Assembly: GCF_023242945.1 (NCBI RefSeq)
Contig: NZ_JALKFT010000005.1
Location: 1-64,000, forward strand
Length of the DNA stretch: 64,000 bases
From: Frankia umida
GTDB lineage: Bacteria; Actinomycetota; Actinomycetes; Frankiales; Frankiaceae
Reading direction: 5' to 3'
Position 1 is the first letter of the stretch. Each line of letters starts with the position of its first letter. Shown in pieces: positions 9,064-17,805 of this stretch. The position numbers and the translations under genes are program-made. A model generated the notes under the pieces. The model ran no database searches and had not been told where the DNA came from. It was given only the letters and a program-made list of their open reading frames with translations.

Positions 9064-9969
9064 TCAGACGGCTGGGAACAGCAGTGGGGCGAGCCGTTCG
9101 AGCTGGTCGACCGCCTGAGTGAGGTCCGCCGCGAACGGGTTGACCAGCACGTGGTCGGCGCCCGCGTCGAGATGGGCGGTCAGCCGGGCCGCGACAGTGG
9201 TTTCGTCGCCCCAGGCGAGGACGTCGTCGATCAGCCGGTCGCTGCGTTCGCCGGTCACCTCCGCCTCGCTGTAGCCGAGCCGGCGGTAGTTCCTGGTGTA
9301 GGGGGACTCGGGGGCACCCGCGCCGAGGCTGAGGATGCGGCGCAGCTGTGCGCGGGCGGCCGGCGCGTCGGTTTCGAGGACCACGGCCTGATGGGGGATG
9401 ACCAGGAGGTCCGGGCCGACCGCCGCGCGGGCGACCGCCGTGTGCGCCACGGGCTGCAGGAACGGATGGACGCCGTCGGCTCGTTCGCGGGCCAGTTGGT
9501 GCGCACGCGGTCCAAGGGCAGCCAGGACGCGCGGGTAGGGGGGAGCTGGTAGCTGCGTCAGACGCCGCCCGGCATCGTCCATGGCATCGAGGTAGTCACG
9601 CAGGTGAGCAAGAGGCCGCTCGCCGGACTGACCACCAAGGCCGAGGACGAACCGGTCCGGATGGGCCTCAGCCAGTGTGGCGGCGCCGGTGTGCATCGAG
9701 CCCGCGGCGCGGACACTGATGTTCGCGATGCCGGTGCCGACGGTGATCCGATCGGTCGTGGCCAGCATCAGACCGTGCTGGGTGAACGCCTCGCGGCCGC
9801 TGACCGGCGCGACTGGCGGGGTCTCCCCGCTCCACACCGATCCGTACCCCAGCCGCTCGATGCGGACGAGCTCGCGGCGCTGCATGGCCACCGGCGTACT
9901 GAGCAGGACGAACGGGGGAATCCAGACCCCGAACCGGCCCAGCCTTCGCCTGGTCTCCGCAACCGTCAT
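9064..9969 (-). CDS. LLM-class flavin-dependent oxidoreductase
   Basis: 301 aa from the ATG at 9969, which has GGAGG at good spacing. It is a luciferase-like (TIM-barrel) F420/FMN enzyme: N-terminal FGVWIPPFVLLSTPVAM, then YGSVWSGETPPV, TTDRITVGTGIANISVR, and HPDRFVLGLGGQSGERP are all class signatures. Two 15-bp palindromes in the promoter (9999-10048) tie it to the divergent TetR gene, so expression is probably released when that repressor binds its ligand. Substrate unknown. Confidence 0.9.
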   Translation of the reverse strand: MTVAETRRRLGRFGVWIPPFVLLSTPVAMQRRELVRIERLGYGSVWSGETPPVAPVSGREAFTQHGLMLATTDRITVGTGIANISVRAAGSMHTGAATLAEAHPDRFVLGLGGQSGERPLAHLRDYLDAMDDAGRRLTQLPAPPYPRVLAALGPRAHQLARERADGVHPFLQPVAHTAVARAAVGPDLLVIPHQAVVLETDAPAARAQLRRILSLGAGAPESPYTRNYRRLGYSEAEVTGERSDRLIDDVLAWGDETTVAARLTAHLDAGADHVLVNPFAADLTQAVDQLERLAPLLFPAV

Positions 9970-9998
9970 CGCCGATCCCTCCACCTCTTCAAGTCAAA

Positions 9999-10048
9999 CG
10001 GAGGCTGCCTCCGCCTGAGGGAGGCGAGCTTACCGGAGGCAGCCTCCG
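9999..10048. promoter_or_regulatory. Two TetR-type operators between LLM oxidoreductase and tetR
   Basis: CGGAGGCTGCCTCCG (9999-10013) and CGGAGGCAGCCTCCG (10034-10048) are each perfect 7-1-7 palindromes. They differ only at the central base and are 35 bp apart centre to centre. They fill the divergent promoter region of the LLM gene and the TetR gene. A similar sequence, CGGAGGCAGTCTCCG, occurs at 17684. Confidence 0.8.
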
Positions 10049-10105
10049 CCTATGGCTGTGGGGGGGGAGGTACCCTCCGCTTGTTCGCCGGGAAGGGAAG
10101 CGCGG

Positions 10106-10849
10106 GTGAGTGCAGTGGCCGAGCCGAGGCCCATGCGGGCCGATGCCCGGGCCAACTACGAGCGTCTGCTGGCGTATGCCCGTGCCGCGTTCGCCGAGCA
10201 CGGCATCGGGGCCTCCCTGGAGGACATCGCCCGCCGGGCCGGAGTCGGGACGGGGACGCTGTACCGGCACTTCCCGTCGCGAGAGGCTCTTCTCGAGGTC
10301 CTCCTCCACGATCGGTTCGACACACTCGCGGCCAGGGCCCGCGAGCTGTCGGCCACCGCGGCGCCCGGATCCGCGCTGACCTGCTGGCTGCGGGAGTTCG
10401 TGGAGTTCACGGGCACCTACCGCGGGCTCACCGCCGCGTTCACCCGGACCCTGCGGGATACCTCGACCGAGCTCCACACGGCCTGTGAGGGCATGCGCGA
10501 GGCCGGGGCGTCCCTGCTCACCCGCGCGCAGCGGGCGGGCGTGGTCCGCGCCGACCTCGACGCGCTGGAACTGTTCACCCTGGTCAGTGGACTCGCGTGG
10601 TCCTACGAGCAGACCTCGGCCGCAGTCCCGGGGCGGGTGACGGTCGACCGGCTGCTCACGCTCGCGCTCGAGGGCGTGGCGCCGACGGCCCTCCCCGACC
10701 GCGGTCGGGGTCGCCGTCGCGGAAAGGCGGACGAGCCTCCCGAAAGACGGTCGCCGCACACATCAGTGTCGGAACAGGCGAAGCCCGGTGTGGACGAGGG
10801 CGACCCCTTGATCACGGCAGGCACTGAGGATCTCCGCGGAGCGGATTGA
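10106..10849 (+). CDS. TetR-family transcriptional regulator
   Basis: 247 aa from GTG 10106, with AAGGGAAG 5 nt before. HTH: ANYERLLAYARAAFAEHGIG ... LEDIARRAGVGTGTLYRHFPSREAL. The ligand-binding domain follows to about residue 195. The last ~50 residues are Arg/Pro-rich and antisense to the 3' end of the decayed AICAR transformylase gene. They are probably not part of the fold, and the original stop may have been lost. Divergent from the LLM oxidoreductase, it very likely binds the two 15-bp palindromes between them. Confidence 0.9.
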   Translation: MSAVAEPRPMRADARANYERLLAYARAAFAEHGIGASLEDIARRAGVGTGTLYRHFPSREALLEVLLHDRFDTLAARARELSATAAPGSALTCWLREFVEFTGTYRGLTAAFTRTLRDTSTELHTACEGMREAGASLLTRAQRAGVVRADLDALELFTLVSGLAWSYEQTSAAVPGRVTVDRLLTLALEGVAPTALPDRGRGRRRGKADEPPERRSPHTSVSEQAKPGVDEGDPLITAGTEDLRGAD

Positions 10850-11557
10850 TCCGCCGGGTTCGGCCACGTAGCGCACCCCGTGTCGGCGGGCATGAACAAT
10901 GTTGTCCTGAAAGGGGAGGGCGCCGTCGGAAGCGAGGCTGACCTGGTCGAGTCGACTCAGCCATCGGGAGCGCTCCGTGGCGGTCAAGGGCGGGCTCCCG
11001 CCGGGCCCGAGCGGGAACGCGGGATCGGCGGAGCTCGCCTCGAGGTAGTGGATCTGGGCATTGATTCTTTCTTGGATCTTCGAGTTCTGGCCGACGTGCA
11101 GTGCCCGGACGAGGCGGTGTCGGCGTAGCCACGTCCACCCGGGACTGTTGACCCGCGCCCACGCCAAGCGTCATCCCGCCGCGGACGTAGGCGACCGAGT
11201 TCGACTGGGTGTGACGCACCACGAGAAGGCCCCTAGGAGCAGGTCGTCGAGGGCGTGGTCGGGAATCGTGCCGACGCGGATATCGGCCAGGGTCTGCCGG
11301 TTCGGAACGGCGTCATCCCAGGGCTGGGTGAAGCGCATCCCGTGCACCTCGCGGATCTCCCAGGGGGTGGCCGGTGGGTCGGGTCGGCCTCCAGGGTCAG
11401 GAATGTGCCGTTCTTCTTCGCGGACAGGGTTGCCACGACCCCTGGCTCATAGCCGGGCGCCACGATTCCGTCGCAGACCAGCTGGCGCAGCAGCAGGGCC
11501 AGCGGGGCTGGCGGTCGCCGGCCGCTGGTGGGGATTCATGCCGTACCGCAGGTCCAT
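10763..11557 (-). pseudogene. AICAR transformylase (PurH C-terminal-like), frameshifted and deleted
   Basis: Pieces of a stand-alone phosphoribosylaminoimidazolecarboxamide formyltransferase lie in order on the minus strand but in different frames. They are MDLRYGMNPHQ (start at 11557), then VAPGYEPGVVATLSAKKNG, then EIREVHGMRFTQPWDD, then TQSNSVAYVRGGMTLGVGAGQQSR, and finally SDGALPFQDNIVHARRHGVRYVAEPGGS ending LVHTGLRLF. At least three frameshifts separate them, and some 200 residues are missing after NPHQ compared with intact enzymes. The gene is dead. Its 3' end overlaps the tail of the convergent tetR. Confidence 0.82.
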
Positions 11558-11679
11558 CGACCGTCCTCACCGCGCACAGTCAGCTGTGCGTCGCGGGCCT
11601 AGGCGGTCGGCGTCGACGATCTTTCGGCCGTTCCCCGGTGGTCATCCACCCGCGCCAGTAGCGGCCACGTCCAACCGTA

Positions 11680-11705
11680 GCAGCTACACATCAGCCGGTA
11701 GCTGC
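11680..11705. other. Short inverted repeat
   Basis: GCAGCTAC (11680-11687) and GTAGCTGC (11698-11705) form a perfect 8-bp dyad with a 10-nt spacer, upstream of the decayed purH-like gene and 200 nt before the EamA transporter. It could be an old operator. Function unknown. Confidence 0.35.
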
Positions 11706-11782
11706 GTGTCGACGCGATCCTGTGCGCGGGATTCTCCTCGGGATCCTATGCTGACCGCTATGAGTTCGACTGCGCTTTCGCC

Positions 11783-11801
11783 GCCCGCCGTCTAGGCGGG
11801 C
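11783..11801. terminator. GC hairpin upstream of EamA gene
   Basis: GCCCGCC-GTCTA-GGCGGGC is a perfect 7-bp stem with a 5-nt loop. There is no T tract, as is usual for actinomycete terminators. It separates the purH-like remnant from the EamA gene. Apart from this and the dyad at 11680, the gap 11558-11901 holds nothing recognisable. Confidence 0.4.
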
Positions 11802-11901
11802 CGCTACGGAAGGTAGTTGCGACGGGTGACGGTGCCCGCCGCACTGGTTGTGCTGCCCGCATCCGGGAACCAGGCCACTTCCCTTCCGTGGAGAGCGCGC
11901 A

Positions 11902-12927
11902 ATGTCGAATATTTTTGTCGGCCCGTCTGCTGGGCGGGGAATGATTTTTCTGGCCCTGGCGGGCACCGCCTGGGGCACGACCGGTGCCGTCGTTGACACG
12001 GTCTGCCGAACAGGCGCTGTCGGACCGTTCGCCGTTTCCTTCTGGCGCTTTGCCAGCGGCCTGTTCGTGCTTCTCCTGGCGCGCGTCGTGCGACCGTCCC
12101 GATCCGTGAGGACTGCCGATACGGCTGCTCCGTCGCAGCGTTGGAGCTTTGTCATGCGGGTCGGAACAGGCGTTGGTCTGGCGGTCTTCCAGACGGCCTA
12201 CTTCGGGGCGGTTGCTGTGACCGGCCTCGCGGTGGGCACGATCGTCACGCTGGGAGCGGGACCAGCGCTGACCGCCCTGGGGGCGCGACTGGTGCTCGGC
12301 GAGCGCCTGGGGCACGGCCTCGCCGCGATACCGGCTGTCCTCGGTGGGCTGATGGTGCTTGTGCTGGGAAACCACGGCGGCGAGGTACATCCAGCGGGTG
12401 TCCTGCTCGCGTTGCTGTCCGCGGCGGGGTACACGGCGATCACGCTGCTGGCTCGATGGGCGGGACGCGCTGGCGGTGGCGGTGATGATGCCGTCGCACT
12501 GACAGCGTGGGCTTTTGGCGTCGGCGGTCTGGTTCTGTTGCCGCCTGCCATGGCCGAGGGACTGCTGCCCCATACGGCCGACCTCGCTCGGGTGCTGGCG
12601 TTGCTGGCATACGTGGCCGTGGTGCCGACCGCCCTGGCCTACCCGCTGTACTTCGCCGGCGCGGCAGTCGTGCGTGCCACCACCACCTCGACCATCATGC
12701 TGATCGAGCCGGTCAGCGCCACCGTCCTCGCGGTTATCCTGCTCGGCGAGCGGTTGTCGACCGCGGTTGTGGTCGGCACGCTTTTGTTGGTGTCCGCCAT
12801 GACCGTTCTCGCGGTTACCGAACATGCGGACGCGCTGCGCTCCGTGCCTCAGCCAGACGAGAGGGGCGAAACGCCGTGTGCGGAGGACGGCGCTAGAGGT
12901 GGGTGGACAGCGCGCCGAGCAGAGTGA
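11902..12927 (+). CDS. DMT-superfamily transporter (EamA)
   Basis: 341 aa from ATG 11902. Ten hydrophobic segments in two EamA repeats: the first begins GMIFLALAGTAWGTTGAVVD with the typical WG.. motif and contains PFAVSFWRFASG; the second begins VHPAGVLLALLSAAGYTAIT and ends near IEPVSATVLAVILLGERLS, the classic EamA C-terminal motif. The family exports or imports small metabolites such as amino acids and purines. The last 11 codons overlap the convergent LLM remnant. Confidence 0.9.
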   Translation: MSNIFVGPSAGRGMIFLALAGTAWGTTGAVVDTVCRTGAVGPFAVSFWRFASGLFVLLLARVVRPSRSVRTADTAAPSQRWSFVMRVGTGVGLAVFQTAYFGAVAVTGLAVGTIVTLGAGPALTALGARLVLGERLGHGLAAIPAVLGGLMVLVLGNHGGEVHPAGVLLALLSAAGYTAITLLARWAGRAGGGGDDAVALTAWAFGVGGLVLLPPAMAEGLLPHTADLARVLALLAYVAVVPTALAYPLYFAGAAVVRATTTSTIMLIEPVSATVLAVILLGERLSTAVVVGTLLLVSAMTVLAVTEHADALRSVPQPDERGETPCAEDGARGGWTARRAE

Positions 12928-13679
12928 TCGTGCGGGCGTGTTCCTCAGGTGTGGGGACTCCGGAGAGGTTGGCGATGACCTGGGTGGCGCCGGCGTCGGC
13001 CAGCCGGGTCAGCTCCCTCTCGACGTGGCGTTCGTCTCCGATGATCGCCACGTCGGCTGCTGTCCGGGCGCCCTCACGGTCGAGGATCGTGCGGTAGGAC
13101 GGTACCGAGTCGAAGAACGCGAGGTTGGTCGCGGCGCGGGCGCGGACCTCGTCGGGTGCGTCGGTCACACAGATCGGGAGGCCGGCGATGACCTCACGGT
13201 GCTGTCCGCCGGCACCAGCGGACAGCGTGGGCACGATGTGCTCCGCGAGCGTGCGCGGCCCGGCCAGCCAGGTGATCGTCCCGTCGGTCAGCTCGCCGCA
13301 CAGACGCAGCATGGCCGGGCCGAGCGCCGCAAGCACCAGCGGAGGAGGCGCCGTGGCGCTGTTCGACGGCGGCCCGGTGGCCGACGCCGAGACCGAGCCA
13401 CAGGCGTCCACCGACCGCGGCCTGGGTGGTCTGTACCTGGCTGGACATCGCGATCGGGTGCCGGGAGTGGATGGTCGTCACAGCTGTGCCCAGGGCCAGC
13501 CTCGGGACCTCCCGCCCGATGAGGGCGAGGGCGGTCAGCGCGTCGACGGTGTAAACCTGGCCGAGCCACAGCGATGCCAGGCCGGCGTCCGCGACCACGC
13601 GAGCTCGGGTGACCAGGTCGTCCACGGCGTTGGGGCCGTCCGCGGCGGGCAGTTCGAGCGCGAGTCCGAGTGGGATCAT
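12893..13679 (-). pseudogene. LLM-class oxidoreductase, frameshifted
   Basis: The 5' part reads MIPLGLALELPAADGPNAVD ... ALGTAVTTIHSRHPIAM ... GRLWLGLGVGH, and the 3' part reads PPLVLAALGPAMLRLCGELTDGTITWLAGPRTLAE to the stop at 12893, in another frame. The switch is near 13340-13370. Some 60 residues of the central barrel are missing at the join. Both halves are otherwise well conserved, so decay is recent. Confidence 0.82.
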
Positions 13680-13919
13680 CAGTGGTCACCGCCGTCGCTC
13701 GCGAACGAAAAGCTCGTCCGATGTCCACCTACGATGACCATGCGCAGGTGCCGCCGAAGTCGGTGCCCGGCATGGTGCGATGAGGCGCGGCGTGCCGCTC
13801 TGGTTCTTCCGACCGGCGATTCCACGGGGGTGGAGGCGGGCACGGTGTGGCTCCCTTCAACGGCGGCTGTGGAAATCCGACCCCAGATTCCCCGTAACGC
13901 GCCATGAACCCACACATTC

Positions 13920-13938
13920 ACTTTCACGGGATGAAAGT
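13920..13938. promoter_or_regulatory. Inverted repeat upstream of iclR-type gene
   Basis: ACTTTCA-CGGGA-TGAAAGT is a perfect 7-5-7 dyad ending 29 nt before the GTG start. IclR regulators typically bind their own promoter at such a palindrome. The sequence is much more A+T-rich than its surroundings. Confidence 0.55.
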
Positions 13939-13967
13939 CGGTCCACTCGCGGTGAGGAGCACGCACA

Positions 13968-14732
13968 GTGTCGGTGGTGGGCAGAGCGTTCTCGATCCTG
14001 GACGCCTTCGCGGGCGGGACGCCAAGCCTGCGGCTGACCGCGATCGCCGAGCGTGCCGACCTGCCACTGCCGACGGCGCTGCGGCTGGTACGTGAGCTGG
14101 TCGCCTGGGGTGGCCTGCAACGACAGTCCGACGGCTCCTACCGGCTGGGAAGCCGGCTGTGGACACTGGGTGGGCAGGCCCCCTGCCAACGGCGGCTGGT
14201 GGAGACCGGACGCCCCGTTCTGCACGGTCTGAGCCGGGAGACGGGGCTGCCGGTGCTGCTCGCCGCGCTGGATGGCAGCCGCCTCGTGGTGCTGGATGGT
14301 GCTGATGCCGGGGCCGGCACCGCCGTGCGGCCGGGGACGATGCTGCCGCTGCACGCCACCGCGGCCGGCAAGGTCCTGCTGGCCTACCTGCCGGACTCCC
14401 GCCGTCGGCAGCTGCTGACCGACCTGGTGCGCCTCACGCCGCACACGCTCACCGCACCTGGCCTGCTGGATCGGCAGCTGGCCGCGATCCGGGCCGGAGC
14501 GCCCGCGAGCGCATGGGAGGAATGGCATCTCGGCGAGAACGAGGTGGCCGTTCCCGTGGACCCGTTCGCCGTGCACGGCCCTGAGGCAGCCCTGGCCGTG
14601 ACGGCACGCTCGGCGGCCCAGGCCCGCCGTGTGCTGCCGCTGCTCGCCCGGGCGGCGCTGACGATCAGTGCTGGACTGCGACCCTCGGGGCAGGCCACGG
14701 CCTGTGCGACCCGTGCAGGCGAGCCGCGGTGA
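13968..14732 (+). CDS. IclR-family transcriptional regulator
   Basis: 254 aa from GTG 13968, with GAGGAG 8 nt upstream. Winged HTH: RAFSILDAFAGGTPSLRLTA ... LPLPTALRLVRELVAWGGLQ. The effector domain contains LPLHATAAGKVLLAYLP, the conserved IclR ligand pocket signature, and NEVAVPVDPFAVHGPEAALAV. Its target is not obvious: upstream is the LLM remnant, downstream a convergent FAD monooxygenase. It may originally have controlled the now broken LLM gene. Confidence 0.9.
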   Translation: MSVVGRAFSILDAFAGGTPSLRLTAIAERADLPLPTALRLVRELVAWGGLQRQSDGSYRLGSRLWTLGGQAPCQRRLVETGRPVLHGLSRETGLPVLLAALDGSRLVVLDGADAGAGTAVRPGTMLPLHATAAGKVLLAYLPDSRRRQLLTDLVRLTPHTLTAPGLLDRQLAAIRAGAPASAWEEWHLGENEVAVPVDPFAVHGPEAALAVTARSAAQARRVLPLLARAALTISAGLRPSGQATACATRAGEPR

Positions 14733-14814
14733 CCAGCGGCGCGGAGCGGCCTGACTACCAGTGATCGTGATGGAGAACCTGGTCGGCTCGACACCTGGTA
14801 GCTGTCCGCAGGTG

Positions 14815-15879
14815 TCAGCGGACGAGGGGCTGGAGCCCGCGCAGCATGAGGTTGCGGACTGTCGCGCCGCTGCGGGCGTGCGAGACGGTTCCGATCCGTC
14901 GTGACCGCGCCGCGATCTGCTGTGCCTTCTTGCGGCGCTCGCCGTCATAGCGACGCAGCGCGGCGGTGACGCCGTCGTCGCCGTCATCACGGGTAGCAGC
15001 CGTCAGATGGTGCACGAGACTGATCGCGTCGATGATCGCCTCGCATCCTCCTCTTCCGGCGTGCGGGGTCATGGCATGTGCGGCGTCGCCGAGCAGCGCG
15101 ACCCGGCCGGCGACGAAACCGGGCAGCGGCGGGTGCAGGTCGTAGATCGGGTTGCGAAGAAGATCCGCCTCCTGGGCTGCGGCGAGGATGGTCGGAATGG
15201 GCTCGCGCCAGGCTCCGAACCGTTCACGTAGTCCGTCGAGTCCCGAGGTGTCCTGCGGCTGCGCACGGAACGCCGCGTAGAAGTTCGTCCTGCCCGGCTC
15301 CATCGGGGTGTTGCCGAACAGGGCGCCGTCACCCCACGTCTCGCCGTAGGAGCCCGACTCGAAGTCGACGGTGCCCCGGTAGCCGATCAGCCCGCTGTAG
15401 CGGGGTGTGGTGCGGTCGCCGAAGAACGTCTGCCGCACTGCGCTGCGCAGCCCGTCGGCACCGATCAGGACGTCGGTCTCGGTGAGTTGGGCGCGCAACG
15501 CGGCCTGGTCCGCCCGCACGCCGGTCCGGATGTCGATGTCGTTCGCGTGCGTCAGCAGGAGGTCCATCAGCGTGCGGCGGCTGATCAGGCGCACGCGTGG
15601 AGTGCGCGGTGAGTCCCCGGGTAGCCGGAGCAGCCGGCGGCCGTCGTGGCGGTAGATCGCCGCCTCGGTAACGGGCACGGACGCCTGGGAGAACTGGTCA
15701 CCCAGGCCGATCGTCGCCAGCCCGTCCTGTGCTTCGGGCCAGAGGCCCAGGGCGGCGCCCACACCGACGACCCGCGGCCACCGCTCCCAGACGGTGACCG
15801 ACCATCCCGCGTCCCGCAGGCCGATCGCGGTGCTCAGACCGCCGACGCCCGCGCCCACGATCAGTGCTTGCTTCGCCAT
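14815..15879 (-). CDS. FAD-dependent monooxygenase
   Basis: 354 aa. N-terminal FAD-binding Rossmann motif ALIVGAGVGGLSTAIGLRDAG (GxGxxG), the DG motif VLIGADGLRSAVR, and the GD motif RVALLGDAAHAMTPHAGRGG, in the order of class A flavoprotein hydroxylases. Length fits the single-component aromatic/polyketide hydroxylase group. It is divergent from a TetR gene, and the 42-nt gap holds overlapping palindromes, so it is the likely target of that repressor. Substrate unknown. Confidence 0.92.
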   Translation of the reverse strand: MAKQALIVGAGVGGLSTAIGLRDAGWSVTVWERWPRVVGVGAALGLWPEAQDGLATIGLGDQFSQASVPVTEAAIYRHDGRRLLRLPGDSPRTPRVRLISRRTLMDLLLTHANDIDIRTGVRADQAALRAQLTETDVLIGADGLRSAVRQTFFGDRTTPRYSGLIGYRGTVDFESGSYGETWGDGALFGNTPMEPGRTNFYAAFRAQPQDTSGLDGLRERFGAWREPIPTILAAAQEADLLRNPIYDLHPPLPGFVAGRVALLGDAAHAMTPHAGRGGCEAIIDAISLVHHLTAATRDDGDDGVTAALRRYDGERRKKAQQIAARSRRIGTVSHARSGATVRNLMLRGLQPLVR

Positions 15880-15889
15880 GCCCCAAGAA

Positions 15890-15915
15890 TACTACGCCTG
15901 TAGTAAAACTACAGT
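15890..15915 (+). promoter_or_regulatory. Overlapping TetR operators and leaderless -10 box
   Basis: Two overlapping dyads occupy the 42-nt divergent gap: TACTAC-GCCT-GTAGTA (15890-15905) and CTGTAG-TAAAA-CTACAG (15898-15914). TACAGT (15910-15915) lies exactly 6 nt before the GTG of tetR, the spacing of a leaderless -10 box. A repressor bound here would block both promoters. Confidence 0.7.
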
Positions 15916-15921
15916 CGTCTC

Positions 15922-16482
15922 GTGTCCACCCAGCGCAGCCGACGCGAGGCGGTCCTTGATGCGGCGATCGAGGTGCTCGGCAGCGGCGGCTCCCGGGCTC
16001 TCACTCACCGCGCGGTCGACCGCCGCGCGGGCGTCGCGGAGGGCACCACCTCCAACTACTTCCGCACCCGGCAGGCATTGGTCGCAGGCGTGCTGGCCCG
16101 TATCGCCCGACGGGAAAGCGCACCGTCCACGAGCCCGGCCGCCGTACCGACCGACGCCGAGCAGCTCGTCGCCGTGATCGCCGAGCGGCTGCGGTTCCTG
16201 CTGGGCCCGGGCCGTACGCTGACCCTGGCGCGGCACGCCCTGTTCCTGGAGGCCGCGCTCGACCCGCGGCTGCGGCCCGATCTGCTGGCCGAGTCGGCGC
16301 CGTGGTGGGAACTGGGGGAGACGTTCCTCCGGGGATTGGGCGTTCCCGATCCCCGGACACGCAGTCGCCTGCTGTTCGCCTACCTCGACGGGCTGCTCGC
16401 CGACCAACTGGCCCGGCCGTCTGCCGACTTCGACCCGGCGGTGGCAGTACGCACGGTCATGCGCGGTCTGCTGACACCCTGA
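15922..16482 (+). CDS. TetR-family transcriptional regulator
   Basis: 186 aa from GTG 15922. HTH: REAVLDAAIEVLGSGGSRAL ... VDRRAGVAEGTTSNYFRTRQAL, the SNYF variant of the recognition helix common in TetR proteins. The C-terminal domain is TetR_C-like with WWELGETFLRGLGVPD. The transcript seems leaderless. Divergent from the FAD monooxygenase, it probably represses both genes through the overlapping dyads between them. Confidence 0.88.
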   Translation: MSTQRSRREAVLDAAIEVLGSGGSRALTHRAVDRRAGVAEGTTSNYFRTRQALVAGVLARIARRESAPSTSPAAVPTDAEQLVAVIAERLRFLLGPGRTLTLARHALFLEAALDPRLRPDLLAESAPWWELGETFLRGLGVPDPRTRSRLLFAYLDGLLADQLARPSADFDPAVAVRTVMRGLLTP

Positions 16483-16520
16483 CGAGGCGCAGCTCCCTGC
16501 TCGCCCGGAGAACCTGACTT

Positions 16521-17378
16521 CTACCTCGCGTGCAACGCATCCTTTCCATCGCCAGCGGTATTGATGGTTGGCGGAGTGCCGGAAGTCCGTGCGTCGAGAT
16601 CGGCGTAGACCGGTGCGTGGTCGCTCCAGCGTTGGTCGTAGGTGGGTGCTCGGTCCACGGCGGTGGCGAGGAGTCGTCTGGCGAGGTGCGTGCTGGAGAT
16701 CAGGTAGTCGATGCGCCAGCCGGTGTCGGTGTCGAAGGCCTTGCCGCGCCACGACCACCATGTGTAGGGGCCCGGTTGTTCGCCTGTGGCCTTGCGTACC
16801 AGGTCCACGAAGCGGTCCTCGGTGAACAGCTGGTCGAGCCAGGCTCGTTCCCGGGGAAGGAAACCGGCTTTCTTCAGGTTGCCTTTCCAGTTCTTCAGGT
16901 CGAGCTCGCGGTGGCAGATGTTGAGGTCACCGCACACGAGCAGGTGCCGGCCGTCGGCGGCAAGCTTTGCCATCCGTTCACGGATCGTGGCCAGGAAGCG
17001 GTATTTTTCCTCCTGCATCGGCGTGTCCGCTTCGCCGGTGTGGACGTACACCGACGCCACGGTGAGCAGTCCGGGATCGCCTTCCAGGGCGAAGTCCGCC
17101 TCCACCCATCGGCCGGTGCCGGTGAAGTCGCCGAGCCCGGTGCGGACAGCCGTGGGAACGATCCGGGACAGGATCGCGACTCCCGCCCGGCCCTTCGCCG
17201 CCCCGGCCTCGTGGACGATATGCCAGTCGGGCCCGACCGAGTCCGCCAGGATCGTGTCGTCGGCGCGGACCTCCTGGAGACAGAGGATGTCCGGGTGTCG
17301 GGCCGCCAGCCACGCGTCCATTCCCCGCCGCCTGGCAGCGCGGATGCCGTTCACGTTGACCGTCGCCACCCTGAGCAC
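16521..17378 (-). CDS. xth: Exodeoxyribonuclease III
   Basis: 285 aa. AP-endonuclease/exonuclease fold: N-terminal LRVATVNVNGIRAARRRG (Asn ligand), LCLQEVRADD (catalytic Glu), SVYVHTGE, LLVCGDLNICHRELDLKNWK (catalytic Asp and Asn), WWSWRGKAFDTDTGWRIDYL and the C-terminal WSDHAPVYADLD (Asp-His pair). All metal and catalytic residues are present. It repairs abasic and 3'-blocked DNA ends. It stands alone between convergent neighbours. Some residues after DLDART look like an unstructured tail. Confidence 0.94.
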   Translation of the reverse strand: MLRVATVNVNGIRAARRRGMDAWLAARHPDILCLQEVRADDTILADSVGPDWHIVHEAGAAKGRAGVAILSRIVPTAVRTGLGDFTGTGRWVEADFALEGDPGLLTVASVYVHTGEADTPMQEEKYRFLATIRERMAKLAADGRHLLVCGDLNICHRELDLKNWKGNLKKAGFLPRERAWLDQLFTEDRFVDLVRKATGEQPGPYTWWSWRGKAFDTDTGWRIDYLISSTHLARRLLATAVDRAPTYDQRWSDHAPVYADLDARTSGTPPTINTAGDGKDALHAR

Positions 17379-17683
17379 AGCGCCCCGGCCTCCTCGTCAG
17401 CACGTGGTCCGTTCCACCGTGTTGTGCACCATGGAAGCAGACCGGCGAAGCGGGGGATCGGCCGCCATCGTCACCTGCGAAGCCGATCAGTCCTCGAGGT
17501 GGGGCTCGGACTCGCGGACACGCGCCCGTGCGCGGCGCCGTTGCCACAAGGTCACCGCGGCGCTCGTTGCCGAACCGGCGACCTTCGCCACCAGGAATCA
17601 CGCCAGTTTCGCTTCCGACTGCGCCGATGGGTGAGTTACTTCACGCATCCATATCCCGACGATCTCGATGTGAGAGGAGTCGT

Positions 17684-17698
17684 CGGAGGCAGTCTCCG
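17684..17698. promoter_or_regulatory. Third CGGAGGC-type palindrome
   Basis: CGGAGGCAGTCTCCG matches the two operators at 9999-10048 except for one base in the right arm. It lies 300 nt upstream of xth and 100 nt beyond the 3' end of the DUF2306-like gene, so its regulatory role here is unclear. The rest of 17379-17805 shows no gene. Confidence 0.4.
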
Positions 17699-17805
17699 AT
17701 TTCAGGTGCACTTCAGGTCAACGGTCGCGCGGCGCGTCGGTCGCAGGCGGCCTGCGAGCAGCATGCGGAGAAAGCCGTTCTCCGTCCCGAGCGTGTGTTC
17801 ATGCG

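Noticed and set aside
11802..11901. Possible guanidine-type riboswitch before the EamA gene
   Set aside because: ACGG occurs twice, but there are no flanking stems of the required kind.
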